Source: JAHIJO01 sp964486075 (GTDB lineage Bacteria > Verrucomicrobiota > Kiritimatiellia > JAAZAB01). Taken from it: a stretch of DNA of 64,000 nt. The position numbers were made by a program, and so were the translations under genes. The DNA is taken from NCBI GenBank assembly GCA_964486075.1, contig CAZALU010000002.1, positions 1-64,000 on the forward strand, written 5' to 3'. The notes below the pieces were generated by a model. The model ran no database searches. It saw nothing but the letters and a program-made list of their open reading frames with translations, and was not told where the DNA came from. The stretch's first letter is position 1. Every line of letters begins with the position of its first letter. Below are positions 1-9,068 of this stretch, one piece after another.

Positions 1-4
1 CGTA

Positions 5-28
5 TCGTGATAAATATCACGACTTTTT
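5..28 (+). terminator. Probable rho-independent terminator of a gene left of the window
   Basis: An 8-bp perfect stem (TCGTGATA / TATCACGA) with a two-base loop is followed by CTTTTT. It sits at the window edge, before the small lipoprotein gene at 73, so it probably ends transcription of a plus-strand gene outside the window. This call is based on structure only. Confidence 0.55.
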
Positions 29-72
29 CCATCAAATATCATTGCGCCCCACATAAGCCATAAGGAGGGAAG

Positions 73-333
73 ATGACCAGAATAGTTTACCTTGGAATTG
101 GAATAACATTGATCTGGATGGCAGGTTGTGCGCCGGTAGAAAAAATGACGATTTCGCCCGCGGCTTCCAATGCGCCGCCGGCCCAGCCGGCGGAAGAAAA
201 ATCGACAGCCCGCCAGGCGATAGAAGGGTTTACCGGTAAGACTGCGGTGGACGCTGGCCAGCGCACCAAGGCTCGCATTCAAGCCATCGAGGATAAACGC
301 CGTCAGGATGCCGATGAAATGCCCCCGTTCTGA
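73..333 (+). CDS. Small secreted lipoprotein, function unknown
   Basis: This 86-residue protein starts with a short hydrophobic signal (residues 4-18) ending in a lipobox, MAGC, with Cys19 as the likely lipidated residue. The rest is Ala/Pro-rich and charged, with no domain I recognise. A strong ribosome binding site (AAGGAGGG) lies 3-10 bases before the ATG. A hairpin with a short T run directly follows the stop, so it appears to be a single-gene unit. It points away from the M16 peptidase gene. It is probably anchored in the outer or inner membrane facing the periplasm; the role cannot be inferred. Confidence 0.7.
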   Translation: MTRIVYLGIGITLIWMAGCAPVEKMTISPAASNAPPAQPAEEKSTARQAIEGFTGKTAVDAGQRTKARIQAIEDKRRQDADEMPPF

Positions 334-343
334 AGTATGAAGT

Positions 344-365
344 GCGCAAGCATAGCTTGCGCTTT
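344..365 (+). terminator. Hairpin terminator after the small lipoprotein gene
   Basis: GCGCAAGC and GCTTGCGC form a perfect 8-bp stem around a 3-base loop, followed by TTTG. The T run is short, so termination may be partial. The lipoprotein stop codon lies 11 bases upstream. Confidence 0.5.
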
Positions 366-737
366 GTCCATGGCGAAGCAAGCTGTGTCAACGCCGGTCG
401 AAAACGGGCTTTTGGCCGATTTAGAAATGGATGGAAAATAATTATATTGGCGCCAAATGCGGTAACCGCTCCCTTCGGCAGGGTGAACCCTGCGGGTGAT
501 CCGATCTCGGAACGGCTAGGCAGGGACGCCTCGCCCCACCATTGCGGAAAGCCCATATAAAAATCATAACCAGCGAACCAGATAAGAATATCTTTAAAAA
601 AATCCGAATTATATCCATTTTCAAATCGGCCGCTTTAGGCAGTTTCAGAACGGCGTTCGCAATTGTCGCTTGCCCCTCCCTGGGCAACAAGGGTGGATAC
701 AGTATTTTGCTGCACCTGGTTAGAATCCGGCAGGCAA
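366..737. other. Gene-free stretch between the lipoprotein and the M16 gene
   Basis: No convincing coding frame on either strand. It holds a hairpin near 479-494 (CAGGGT / ACCCTG) and a GC-rich segment near 515-540. These resemble the intergenic hairpin repeats seen elsewhere in the window, but I could not match a second copy. Short ORFs here lack ribosome binding sites. Confidence 0.4.
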
Positions 738-3431
738 TTATTCCGTTTTATCTTTTTCCGGTTCCACTATTGAAATCACCATTTGGTTGGTGTGTAAAAT
801 GGAAGCGGCTGCGTCCCGGATCGCTTGCAGTGTGACGTTTTGCAGACGGTTTTCTGTTTCCAGGCTGTAGGCCCAGCCACGTCCGTAAAGCTCGTTCAGA
901 GCGCATTCCTGGGCCAGTTCGCCATTCTGTTGCAGCCGCTGGGCTTGGTCCGTGATCAGCTTCCTCCGGGCGCGTTCAAACTCGTCTGCCCGGATGCCTT
1001 CGCCTGCGACTCGCAGTATTTCCTGCCGAACCAAATCTTGCACCTCTGGGAGTGCCGAAGCCCGGGTGCCTACGTAGATGGCAAAAAGGCCTGGCATGAC
1101 AGCGGGTTGCTGGATGGCGCCGGTGTAGTAGGCTAACCCCTTTTTGTCGCGGATCGAGACGAATAGATCGGAGGATAGTCCGGTCAGGGCTTGCTGCAGA
1201 ATGCTCAAGGCGTCGTTCCGCGGATCGAACAGGTCAATGCCGGGGAAGCCGGCCATAAAAACGGCTTGTTCGCGCGGTTCCATCCGGTGCACACACTGCG
1301 GTAACACGGGATGGGGTTTGGCGCATGCCGCCTGCGGGCGAGGGCCCGTCGGGACGTTCTTGAAATAACGCTCAGCCAGCGTATGTGCTTGAGCCGGCGC
1401 GATGTCTCCAAAAATTGCCAGAACAAGGTTTTGATCTACCACCAGCCCGGCATGCCATGCCCGCAGGTCCTTCACAGTGACCGCTTCGACGGCCAGAGGA
1501 CTGCCTTCTGGTAAAAACCGGTAAGGATGGCCCGGGAACAACGCCTGCCGTAGTCCCTCCTGGGCGACGAATAATGGAGATTCCCTTTGCTGTTGAATGA
1601 TTGAAACCTGGATTGGCTTCAGTTTGGCCAGCTCATCCGGCGCAAAGGCCGGAGCCACCAGGCAGTCGGCCATGATTTCCAGCAGGACCGGGACATCGCC
1701 TGACAGGCATTGCGCGCGTAATCCGAAGCTGTTGCGGCTGCAATAGGCGGCCAGCGAGGCGCCCAGGGATTCCACGGTTTGTGCGATTGCGTCAGCGCTG
1801 TGTCCGCCGGCGCCACGCAGCATCAGCTCCGCCATCATGCTGGTGATGCCGTTGTTGGTTTCGTTTTCCAAGAGCAAGCCGCCGCTGCAGGCGGCGCAGA
1901 TCCAGACCATGGGCAATTTGTGGTTTTCACGCAACAGGACGGGTATGCCGTTGGTTAGTGTTATTTTTTCGACCTTGCTTGCGGGGAGCGGGGCGGGGGA
2001 AGCCGTGGCTGCGGAGTTGGTGGATTCCGGCGCCAGGATAGCCGTGGTCCGGTTTTCAGTTCGCAGGTATTTGCGTGCGACGGCCATTACGGACTCGGGC
2101 GTGACCTTTTCCAGGCGTTGGAGATAGGTCTGAAAAAAAACGGGTGACCCGGTGTAGAATTCGCCGGAGGCAAAACTATAGGCCTGTCCCTGTACGGTCT
2201 GGAATGACGAAATAGTGTCAAGCAGAATCATGCGGCGGGCTTTTTCAATCTCGGCTGCTGCAAACGGCTCGCGAGTCCAGCTCTGCGCTTCGTCGTAAAT
2301 GGCCTGCATGAGAGCCGATTCCAGACCGGGATCACAGACAGCGCTTATACCGAACAACCCTTTATCGCGAGGGGTGAACGACCAGGCGCTAATTGTGTGG
2401 GCCAGCTTGAGTTTGTCTTTGATGGCGCGAGTCAGTCTGGAGCTCCTGCCGTTACCCGTGATTGTGGCCAGTAGATCCAAGTCGGGCGCGTCGGGGTCGC
2501 TCAAGGCAACCGTGTGCCAGCAGACTGCCACCCGGGTTGCGGCATACGGGCCGGCATGACGTGCACTCCGTTCAGCGATTTGTTCCGGTTCCGCCGGCAA
2601 CAACGCCGGCGCGTGCGCCCGTCGCTGCCGGGCGCCGAACAGTTCCCGGATAGCGGATTCCGCTTCCGCGGCGCGAATATCGCCGGCCAGCGCCAGAATC
2701 ATGTTGTCCGGCCTGTAATTCCTACGGAAGAAAATCAGCAAATCATCCCGAGTAAGCGTATTGAACACATCCGGATAGCCTATGATTGGTGCCCGGTAGG
2801 GGTGCACGCGGTAAGCTGTTTCCCATAGCAGACGGGAAATTCGGCGGTCCGGGCTGTCTTCGCCCATGGCCATCTCGCGCTGGATGACTTGTTTTTCGCG
2901 CTGCCATTCATTTTCAGGGAAGGAGGCGTTTTGCAGGGCATCCGCCAGGACTTCCAGGGCGGTGCGCCAGCGCGGCGCGGGTGCGTCAACCAGGAAGACA
3001 GTACGGTCGAGGGAGGTGTAGGCGTTTATGTTGCCGCCGAGGTCGCCGATAGTTTTAGCGATCGCGCCGGGCAGCTGCGTAGGCGTGCCCTTGAAGATCA
3101 TGTGCTCCATCCAGTGGGAAAGCCCACCGCCGAAATATTCCTGTTCGTCGGCGGAGCCGGTGCCGACCCAGATCTGGGCCGAGATCAAGGGAGCGGAAGT
3201 ATCCTCCTTGATCAGGACGATCAGTCCGTTGTCGAGGACGACCCGGGTTAAACCGTTGGTCATGCCGGTTGTGGTATTTTCGATGTTTGCTTGCCTGGTC
3301 ATCGCGAAAAGGTTTGGCGTTAAATTAAGAATTAAGCATGAAGTATACAGGATACGCAACAGAGCGGCCGGGCCACGGCGCTTAAACATGGCAAAAGCGG
3401 TACAAAGTTGTTTTGAAAATGAACCCTTCAT
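738..3431 (-). CDS. M16-family zinc metallopeptidase, two-domain fusion
   Basis: The 897-residue protein contains two M16 (pitrilysin/processing-peptidase-like) halves. The N-terminal half carries the inverted zinc motif HWMEH at residues 106-110 and a downstream glutamate in a VIQREMAMGED segment, so it is the catalytic half. The C-terminal half (from about residue 460) has the fold pattern but no HxxEH and is presumably the non-catalytic partner domain, as in PqqL-type fusions. Residues 15-43 (a Lys-Arg-Arg start followed by a hydrophobic run) look like a signal peptide, so it is probably periplasmic. The chosen ATG overlaps the preceding stop as ATGA. Met15 or Met44 are alternative starts, and the leader overlaps a heptamer repeat. 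It is the last gene of the nusA operon. Confidence 0.9.
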   Translation of the reverse strand: MKGSFSKQLCTAFAMFKRRGPAALLRILYTSCLILNLTPNLFAMTRQANIENTTTGMTNGLTRVVLDNGLIVLIKEDTSAPLISAQIWVGTGSADEQEYFGGGLSHWMEHMIFKGTPTQLPGAIAKTIGDLGGNINAYTSLDRTVFLVDAPAPRWRTALEVLADALQNASFPENEWQREKQVIQREMAMGEDSPDRRISRLLWETAYRVHPYRAPIIGYPDVFNTLTRDDLLIFFRRNYRPDNMILALAGDIRAAEAESAIRELFGARQRRAHAPALLPAEPEQIAERSARHAGPYAATRVAVCWHTVALSDPDAPDLDLLATITGNGRSSRLTRAIKDKLKLAHTISAWSFTPRDKGLFGISAVCDPGLESALMQAIYDEAQSWTREPFAAAEIEKARRMILLDTISSFQTVQGQAYSFASGEFYTGSPVFFQTYLQRLEKVTPESVMAVARKYLRTENRTTAILAPESTNSAATASPAPLPASKVEKITLTNGIPVLLRENHKLPMVWICAACSGGLLLENETNNGITSMMAELMLRGAGGHSADAIAQTVESLGASLAAYCSRNSFGLRAQCLSGDVPVLLEIMADCLVAPAFAPDELAKLKPIQVSIIQQQRESPLFVAQEGLRQALFPGHPYRFLPEGSPLAVEAVTVKDLRAWHAGLVVDQNLVLAIFGDIAPAQAHTLAERYFKNVPTGPRPQAACAKPHPVLPQCVHRMEPREQAVFMAGFPGIDLFDPRNDALSILQQALTGLSSDLFVSIRDKKGLAYYTGAIQQPAVMPGLFAIYVGTRASALPEVQDLVRQEILRVAGEGIRADEFERARRKLITDQAQRLQQNGELAQECALNELYGRGWAYSLETENRLQNVTLQAIRDAAASILHTNQMVISIVEPEKDKTE

Positions 3432-3835
3432 TTTTCATTCTGCATTCTGCATTTCTTTTCCGGCTTGAACGGCGTGCGAAAAGCGGTCTCGAAGTCAAAG
3501 CCATTATTGAAGTCTGCGAGAGAATCTTCCTCGGTTTTACCAAGGATTTGCTTGTTGACCATATTAAAAACGATATATCCGATATCGCGGCAATCGTGGA
3601 CGCCCCAAGCGTTGAGGATGGTTTTGGACATAGGCCCGTATTCCTGGAGCGCAAAAATCCTGATTCCTTCCAGCAACTCGCCCCCGCTGACGTGGCGGCT
3701 GAGACCGGTAGCTGGTTTTTTAAGTTTCTTTGTCGTGAACTCGAGCGCTTCGCCGACAAAGAGATAGGCGTCCGCCGCATAACGCGGATCTTCTTTCAGT
3801 ATCTGAGCGGTTTCTTCCTGAGTAATAATTCGCAT
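3428..3835 (-). CDS. Minf_1886 family conserved protein
   Basis: This 135-residue cytoplasmic protein matches my recollection of the Minf_1886 family, a conserved protein of Verrucomicrobia and Planctomycetes with no established function. Recognisable features are the TGLSRHVSGGELLEGIR segment and the following YGPM...LNAWGV...DIGYIVFNMV block, typical of the family core. The last dozen residues are encoded by a heptamer tandem repeat and are probably not conserved. Its stop overlaps the M16 start by four bases, implying translational coupling. It helps place the organism in the PVC group. Confidence 0.8.
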   Translation of the reverse strand: MRIITQEETAQILKEDPRYAADAYLFVGEALEFTTKKLKKPATGLSRHVSGGELLEGIRIFALQEYGPMSKTILNAWGVHDCRDIGYIVFNMVNKQILGKTEEDSLADFNNGFDFETAFRTPFKPEKKCRMQNEK

Positions 3836-3977
3836 AACAGATAGGTTTTTACACTATGAGGGGTGGGCAGGTCAAGAGCAGACGTCATGCGGCTCGGACA
3901 GGGGGGCGCATGGCAGTTCCGCAGGGGATTTCTGCAAGCGACTTTGCCGTGAAGATAATAGCGTAATCCCTACGGAA

Positions 3978-4421
3978 CTAACTTTTGCTCTTGACCAAGG
4001 CGTTGGGTAGGGCGCCTTTGATGCTTTCGGCCAATTGACGGATTGCATAGGGGTCGGCATCGGGTTTGGGATGCCAGTTCCAAGAGTGGCCATCCTGCAG
4101 GAAACGCGGGATTACGTGGAAATGAATGTGGGGCACCACCTGGCCTGCAGCCTTGCCATTGGATTGCATGACATTGATGCCGTCGGCCTTCAGAGCGCGT
4201 GTTTGCGCCGCCGCTATTTTTTGAACCACGGCGATCAATTGGCCCAAAACCTCTGGCGGAGTTTGGATCAGGGGGTCATAATGTTTTTTGGGAATAACCA
4301 GCGTATGGCCACTGATTATGGGCCCGATATCCATGAAGGCCAAGGTGGCGTCGTCCTCGTACACCTTATAAGAAGGGAGCGCGCCCGCCACTATTTTGCA
4401 AAAAATACAATCAGAACTCAT
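3978..4421 (-). CDS. HIT-family nucleotide hydrolase (HinT-like)
   Basis: The 147-residue protein has an N-terminal CIFCKI motif, a central ISGHTLVIPKKHY segment and the histidine-triad signature HIHFHV, with the third His being the expected nucleophile. HIT proteins of this class hydrolyse nucleoside phosphoramidates or dinucleotides in the cytoplasm. Length fits the family. The tail after the triad is about 35 residues longer than in minimal HinT. It lies 42 bases after pnp on the same strand and probably belongs to the same transcript; AAGGG upstream of the ATG is a plausible but distant ribosome binding site. Confidence 0.9.
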   Translation of the reverse strand: MSSDCIFCKIVAGALPSYKVYEDDATLAFMDIGPIISGHTLVIPKKHYDPLIQTPPEVLGQLIAVVQKIAAAQTRALKADGINVMQSNGKAAGQVVPHIHFHVIPRFLQDGHSWNWHPKPDADPYAIRQLAESIKGALPNALVKSKS

Positions 4422-4463
4422 GGCGGCATAGACCCTTGCCCGTCAATAAGCACTTTTTGGCAC

Positions 4464-6581
4464 CTACTGCTGCTGGTCGCTCAATCCCTTCTCCTGCATC
4501 GCCGCCTTGCGGCTGAGCTTGACGCGGCCGCGATCGTCGATGCCGATGCATTTGACCCACATCTGGTCGCCGATCTTACAAACATCCTCCACGCTTCGCA
4601 CACGAAAATCGGCCAGTTCGCTGATATGCACCAAGCCGTCTTTGCCGGGGATGATTTCCACGAAAGCGCCGAATTCCTTTATGCCGGTGACGGTGCCGTT
4701 GTAGATGACGCCTTCTTCTGCCTCGGCCGTGATCAGGCTGACTTCGCGCACCGCCATTTCCATGGACGCCGCGTCGGCGCTGAAAATATTAACCGTGCCG
4801 TCGTCGTCGATGTCAATCTGGGCGTTGGTCAGATCGGTAATGCGGCGGATGTTCTTGCCGCCCGGCCCGATCAGCTCGCCGATTTTTTCCGGATGGATTT
4901 TAACCACCGTTATCCGTGGGGCATAGGGTGACATCTTCTCCCGCGGCGCGGCGATGAGTGTGGCCATGAAGTCCAGGATTCGCAGGCGCGCCTGACGAGC
5001 CGCTTCGAAAGCCAATGCTGCCACGTCCCAAGACAGTCCATGAATTTTAAGGTCAACCTGGAAGCCGGTGATTCCGTCGCGTGTCCCGGCCACTTTGAAG
5101 TCCATATCGCCGCAGTGGTCCTCCTCGCCGTTGATGTCGGTGACCAGCACGGCCTGGCGGTCGTCGCTGAACAGTCCGATAGAAATACCGGCGACCGGCT
5201 TGGTGATCGGCACTCCGGCATCCATCAGGGCCAGGCTTCCGACGCAAACGCTGGCCATGGATGAAGATCCGTTGGAGCCCATGATATCCGAAACCATGCG
5301 CACGGTGTAGGGATAATCCGGTGGCATGACTTGTTCCAGAGACCGTTCGGCCAGGGCACCGTGCCCCTGTTCCCGGCGATTAGTCGATCCGAGTCGGCCG
5401 ACTTCGCCTACGCTGTAGGGCGGGAAATTGTAATGCACCATGAATTTTTTTTCGGTCTTGCTGTCCGGTCCGCCGGTGATGACGTCAATTGTCTGGGAAT
5501 CGGATTGGCTACCCAAGGTGACTGTGCCCAGGGACTGGGTTTCGCCCCGGCTGAACAGTGCGGATCCGTGTACCCGTGGCAGTAAGGCGACGCTGCCGGT
5601 CAAGGGCCGGATTTCATCGAAAACGCGTCCGCCGATCCGCCGCTGATGCTTCAATATGTTTTGCCTCACCAAGCGGATTTCGAGCTCGTCGAACATGGCC
5701 CGGAATTGTTCCTCCGTTGTATCCGGTTTGGATTCGAGGAGTTTACTCTTAAGGGTTTCCTTGCTTTTCTTGATTTGCGAACGACGCGCAGTTTTTTCCG
5801 GGATGATTAGCGCTGCCAACAGGTCCTGTTCAGCGATGTCCAAGGCCATTTGCAGGAGCGTCTGATCCGGCTGGGCATCCGTGACCGTTTTATCGGGCTT
5901 GCCCAGCTTGCGTCGTAGCTCGAGTTGGGCGTCGATCAATTTGCGGCAGAACTCGTGGGCAAACTTCATGGCCGTCAATAGGTCTGCTTCCTTGATTTCC
6001 TTGGCGCAACCTTCGATCATTACCGGAATGTCGCGGTTGGCTGCGTATATCAGATCCAAGTCGCTGCGCTGGCGCTCGGCGTTGGTGGGATTGACGATCA
6101 GCTCGCCGTCAATTCTCCCGATCCGGACGGCGCCGATGGGGCCATGGAAAGGCAACTCGGAGAGGGTCAGCGATGCGCTGGCGGCGACGATGCTCAGAAT
6201 ATCCGCGTCGTTCTCGCCGTCTGCCGACAGCAGCATATTGTTAATCTGCACTTCGTTGATGAAGCCTTTTTGGAAAAGAGGGCGGATGGGGCGGTCTGTA
6301 AACCGAGCTGTCAGGACCTCTTTTTCCGAGGGCCGGGCTTCGCGTTTGAAAAATCCGCCGGGAAATTTTCCGGCGGCATAGTATTTTTCGCGGTATTCCA
6401 CCTGCAGCGGAAAATAATCGATGCCCTCGCGAGGTTTTTCGGCGGCGGTGACGGCGGAAAACAGGATGGTATCGCCGAGGCGCACGGTAACGGCGCCCGC
6501 TGCCTGCTGGGCCAGGGTGCCGGTTTCGATGCGCAATGTCTTGGAGCCGAGGGGCGTTTCAACGAAGGATGCTGTATTCAT
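4464..6581 (-). CDS. pnp: Polyribonucleotide nucleotidyltransferase (PNPase)
   Basis: The 705-residue protein has two RNase PH domains, a KH domain (GELIGPGGKNIRRI, about residues 555-615) and a C-terminal S1 domain (about 620-690). The conserved aspartates in TDINGEEDHCGDMDFKVAGT fit the phosphorolytic active site. PNPase degrades RNA 3' to 5' with phosphate and works in the cytoplasm, often with RNase E in a degradosome. It follows rpsO, the classic rpsO-pnp arrangement in bacteria. The 109-base rpsO-pnp gap contains GC-rich inverted segments near 6636-6690; in other bacteria this leader is an autoregulation site, which I cannot confirm here. Confidence 0.97.
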   Translation of the reverse strand: MNTASFVETPLGSKTLRIETGTLAQQAAGAVTVRLGDTILFSAVTAAEKPREGIDYFPLQVEYREKYYAAGKFPGGFFKREARPSEKEVLTARFTDRPIRPLFQKGFINEVQINNMLLSADGENDADILSIVAASASLTLSELPFHGPIGAVRIGRIDGELIVNPTNAERQRSDLDLIYAANRDIPVMIEGCAKEIKEADLLTAMKFAHEFCRKLIDAQLELRRKLGKPDKTVTDAQPDQTLLQMALDIAEQDLLAALIIPEKTARRSQIKKSKETLKSKLLESKPDTTEEQFRAMFDELEIRLVRQNILKHQRRIGGRVFDEIRPLTGSVALLPRVHGSALFSRGETQSLGTVTLGSQSDSQTIDVITGGPDSKTEKKFMVHYNFPPYSVGEVGRLGSTNRREQGHGALAERSLEQVMPPDYPYTVRMVSDIMGSNGSSSMASVCVGSLALMDAGVPITKPVAGISIGLFSDDRQAVLVTDINGEEDHCGDMDFKVAGTRDGITGFQVDLKIHGLSWDVAALAFEAARQARLRILDFMATLIAAPREKMSPYAPRITVVKIHPEKIGELIGPGGKNIRRITDLTNAQIDIDDDGTVNIFSADAASMEMAVREVSLITAEAEEGVIYNGTVTGIKEFGAFVEIIPGKDGLVHISELADFRVRSVEDVCKIGDQMWVKCIGIDDRGRVKLSRKAAMQEKGLSDQQQ

Positions 6582-6690
6582 AAATGAGCCTGTGTTTTGA
6601 ACCTTTTCTTTTTGATGAGAAGCTTTGCGGGCCGGGGCGTCGCCCGAGTTTGAGGGCGGTGACGCATCTCCGGTATGCTTGGCTTCCGGG

Positions 6691-6954
6691 TTAGCGCCGC
6701 AGTTTCAAACGCTCAATAACGGATTGGTAGCGTTCGGTTTCAGATCGCTGGAGATAGTCCAGCAACTTGCGGCGTGCGCTCACCATCTTGATCAGGCCGT
6801 AGCGCGAACTGTGATCTTTGGCGTTGGCCTTGAGGTGTTCAGTGAGCTGTTCGATGCGATGGGTTAGGAGAGCGATCTGGACGGCGGCAGAACCGCTGTC
6901 TTTTTCGTGGGACTTAAATTCTTCAGTGATTTCTTTTTTTGTTTTTATTTGCAT
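6691..6954 (-). CDS. rpsO: 30S ribosomal protein S15
   Basis: 87 residues, full length for S15. It carries the family core SGSAAVQIALLTHRIEQLTEH and a C-terminal SARRKLLDYLQ segment. S15 binds the central domain of 16S rRNA early in 30S assembly. A GGAAG ribosome binding site precedes the ATG. It sits between ribF and pnp in the conserved operon order. Confidence 0.97.
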   Translation of the reverse strand: MQIKTKKEITEEFKSHEKDSGSAAVQIALLTHRIEQLTEHLKANAKDHSSRYGLIKMVSARRKLLDYLQRSETERYQSVIERLKLRR

Positions 6955-7050
6955 GGCATCTTCCGCGTCGGTTGTCTTTTCCTTTTCTTATTCAGGGCGC
7001 GATTATAGGAAATCGTTGTGAATTTGTAAAGGGGTATAGTTGATTTATTT

Positions 7051-7998
7051 CTACGACCGTTTTTGTGCTGCCGGCATGAGCCCGCGGGCTCGGATAATAT
7101 CGCGCGCGATCTGGTTGCGCAGGGCTGCCGGTGTGGAGAATTTTCGTTCCGCACGGAGGCGTTTCAAAAAAAATATCTCCAGCGTTTCACCGTATAGATC
7201 CTGGCACATATCGAGAACGTGTAATTCTAGGATCGGTTGACGCGATCCTGGTCCGGGAAAGGTGGGTCTTATTCCCAGGTTGGCCACACCTGCGTGGCGC
7301 TTACCGCGAATCAGCGCCGTGACCGCATAGACGCCTTGCGGCGGACAGGCCTCGTTAAGAAAATTCAGATTGGCAGTGGGAATGCCCATAGTTCGTCCTA
7401 TCTTCCGACCATGGCGTACGGTGCCCAAAACACTGAAGGGACGGCCCAGCATGTTGGCGGCATCTGCCATCCGGCCGCCGGCGACTGCCCGCCGGATGCG
7501 CGTGCTGGAGATGGGGTGGCCACGCCAGCGGACTGGTGGAATGGCCACGACCCGAAAATCGTGGCCGGGAGCCATTTTCTTCAGGAGCGCTGCATCGCCC
7601 CGTCCATTCCGTCCGAATTTCCAATTCAGGCCGATATAAAGACGGGAGATGTTGGGAATCGCCTTCTTGAGAGCAGCGATAAAAGCTTCCGGTTCCTGGC
7701 GCGCGGTGGCTTGCGTGAAAGGCGCCACCACGCAGCCGCTGACGCCCAACGCTTCCAGAAGGCGTAATTTATGGGCTGTGGATGTCAGCAGGGCGGGGGC
7801 CGCTGCCGGGCTCAATATTTTTTTGGGATGTGGGTTGAACGTCATGATCCAGGTCTGGCCCAGTCCGCGCCGGGAAGCGGCCAGCGCTCGGCGGATAAGA
7901 TCCTGATGTCCGCGGTGCACGCCGTCAAAAAACCCGGCTGCCAGTAGAATTGGCCGCCGCTTGTTTTGCAAGTCGTTAAGTTTCTGAAGAATTTTCAT
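7051..7998 (-). CDS. ribF: Bifunctional riboflavin kinase / FAD synthetase
   Basis: The 315-residue protein has an N-terminal nucleotidyltransferase domain with the GFFDGVHRGHQ signature (about residues 22-32) and a C-terminal riboflavin kinase domain with GRTMGIPTANLNF (about 205-217). It converts riboflavin to FMN and then FAD. Its position between truB and rpsO is the common bacterial arrangement. The gap to truB is unusually long because a repeat element is inserted there. Confidence 0.96.
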   Translation of the reverse strand: MKILQKLNDLQNKRRPILLAAGFFDGVHRGHQDLIRRALAASRRGLGQTWIMTFNPHPKKILSPAAAPALLTSTAHKLRLLEALGVSGCVVAPFTQATARQEPEAFIAALKKAIPNISRLYIGLNWKFGRNGRGDAALLKKMAPGHDFRVVAIPPVRWRGHPISSTRIRRAVAGGRMADAANMLGRPFSVLGTVRHGRKIGRTMGIPTANLNFLNEACPPQGVYAVTALIRGKRHAGVANLGIRPTFPGPGSRQPILELHVLDMCQDLYGETLEIFFLKRLRAERKFSTPAALRNQIARDIIRARGLMPAAQKRS

Positions 7999-8066
7999 TA
8001 CTGCGGGCGCGGGATTATACCCTTAATCTATTGTTATGCTTGATTCACTTCCGGAAGGAGGTTGGC

Positions 8067-8208
8067 AGCAATTATAATTATGGCCTTTAAATCCCCGCAA
8101 GCTTGCGTCGTGGGTGAAGAAATTGGATGGGAAAGTAAGTTTTGCCAGCCAATCTTGTGTCCCTGCCGCACGAGGCGGCAGAAGGCGCCAGCCATAATGC
8201 GAATTACT
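8067..8208 (-). repeat. 142-bp dispersed hairpin element, copy 1
   Basis: Read on the minus strand this stretch aligns almost end to end with 26301-26442. Both have ends carrying ATTATGGYC in inverted orientation, an internal hairpin built on CTGCCGC...GCGGCAG, and a second inverted pair built on AGATTGRCTG and CAGCCAATCT (imperfect in this copy). No ORF is shared between the copies, so it behaves like a small non-autonomous (MITE-like) or structured element. It is inserted in the ribF-truB gap of the translation operon. Identity is by eye. Confidence 0.75.
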
Positions 8209-8259
8209 GGGGGGGGTGGGTTGGATGGTTGATTTTATCTTGGCACCGTTCATTATCTT

Positions 8260-9006
8260 TCAAGTCCGTGGAGCTTGCCTGGACTGCAGGATGCGGTGCA
8301 AGGGTATCATCAGCTCAGCGAGCTGGGCGTGGTCCATTTTTAATAATTCGTCCAGCGGAGTGGCGTTGCTGATGTTGAAATCCCCGCTTTGTATCCGGCG
8401 CAGTTGTTCCAGGTGAGCCCCGCAGCCCAAGGCGTCGCCGATATCCGAGCACAGAGTGCGCACATATACGCCTTTGCTGCAGTGCAGGTGGAATGTGGCG
8501 CGTGGTGGCGCGAAATCAAGCAGGCTGAATTCATGGATGTGAATCAGTTTCGGACGCCGCTCTACCGTCTGGCCCTTACGCGCCAGCTTATACAACGGCA
8601 CGCCATTTTTTTTCACTGCGGATACCATGGGCGGCGTCTGCAGGATGTCTCCGGTCAGGCGTTGTATCTGGGCGAGGAGCTCTTCGCGGGTCACCTGCTG
8701 GTAGTCGCTTTCCCGGATGGTCACGCCGGCAGCGTCCTGGGTGTCGGTAGCCACGCCCAGTCGCAGGGTGCCGTCGTAGGTTTTATCGCCCGCCAGCAGG
8801 GAGTTCGCCAGCTTGGTGCCCCGCCCGATCATGATTACCAGCAGGCCGGTGGCCTGCGGATCCAGAGTGCCGGCGTGGCCAACTTTGTCGAACCGGAAAT
8901 AGCGACGGATGCTGTCCACTACATCGTGCGAGGTGAGACCGGCAGGCTTGTCAACCAGAGCAATGCCGTCCATGGTTCTTTGAAATGAAGGGGTAAACAT
9001 TTGCAT
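8260..9006 (-). CDS. truB: tRNA pseudouridine(55) synthase
   Basis: The 248-residue protein contains the catalytic motif HAGTLDPQATGLL, whose Asp is the nucleophile, and the VDKPAGLTSHDVV start block. TruB makes pseudouridine 55 in the T loop of tRNA. The C-terminal PUA domain is short or absent given the length. The family core begins at Met12 (genome position 8973), so the first 11 residues may not be translated. Neither start has a strong ribosome binding site. It follows rbfA after an unusual 277-base gap holding a five-hairpin repeat. Confidence 0.95.
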   Translation of the reverse strand: MQMFTPSFQRTMDGIALVDKPAGLTSHDVVDSIRRYFRFDKVGHAGTLDPQATGLLVIMIGRGTKLANSLLAGDKTYDGTLRLGVATDTQDAAGVTIRESDYQQVTREELLAQIQRLTGDILQTPPMVSAVKKNGVPLYKLARKGQTVERRPKLIHIHEFSLLDFAPPRATFHLHCSKGVYVRTLCSDIGDALGCGAHLEQLRRIQSGDFNISNATPLDELLKMDHAQLAELMIPLHRILQSRQAPRT

Positions 9007-9068
9007 GGTTTGGGAACACTTTCTGCGTTTGTGTGGCTACCGTCCGCCTGGCTGACGAACCATTTTAT

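Noticed and set aside
4035..4931. Plus-strand ORF of 298 codons
   Set aside because: Antisense to the HIT gene and pnp, spanning both genes; shadow frame.
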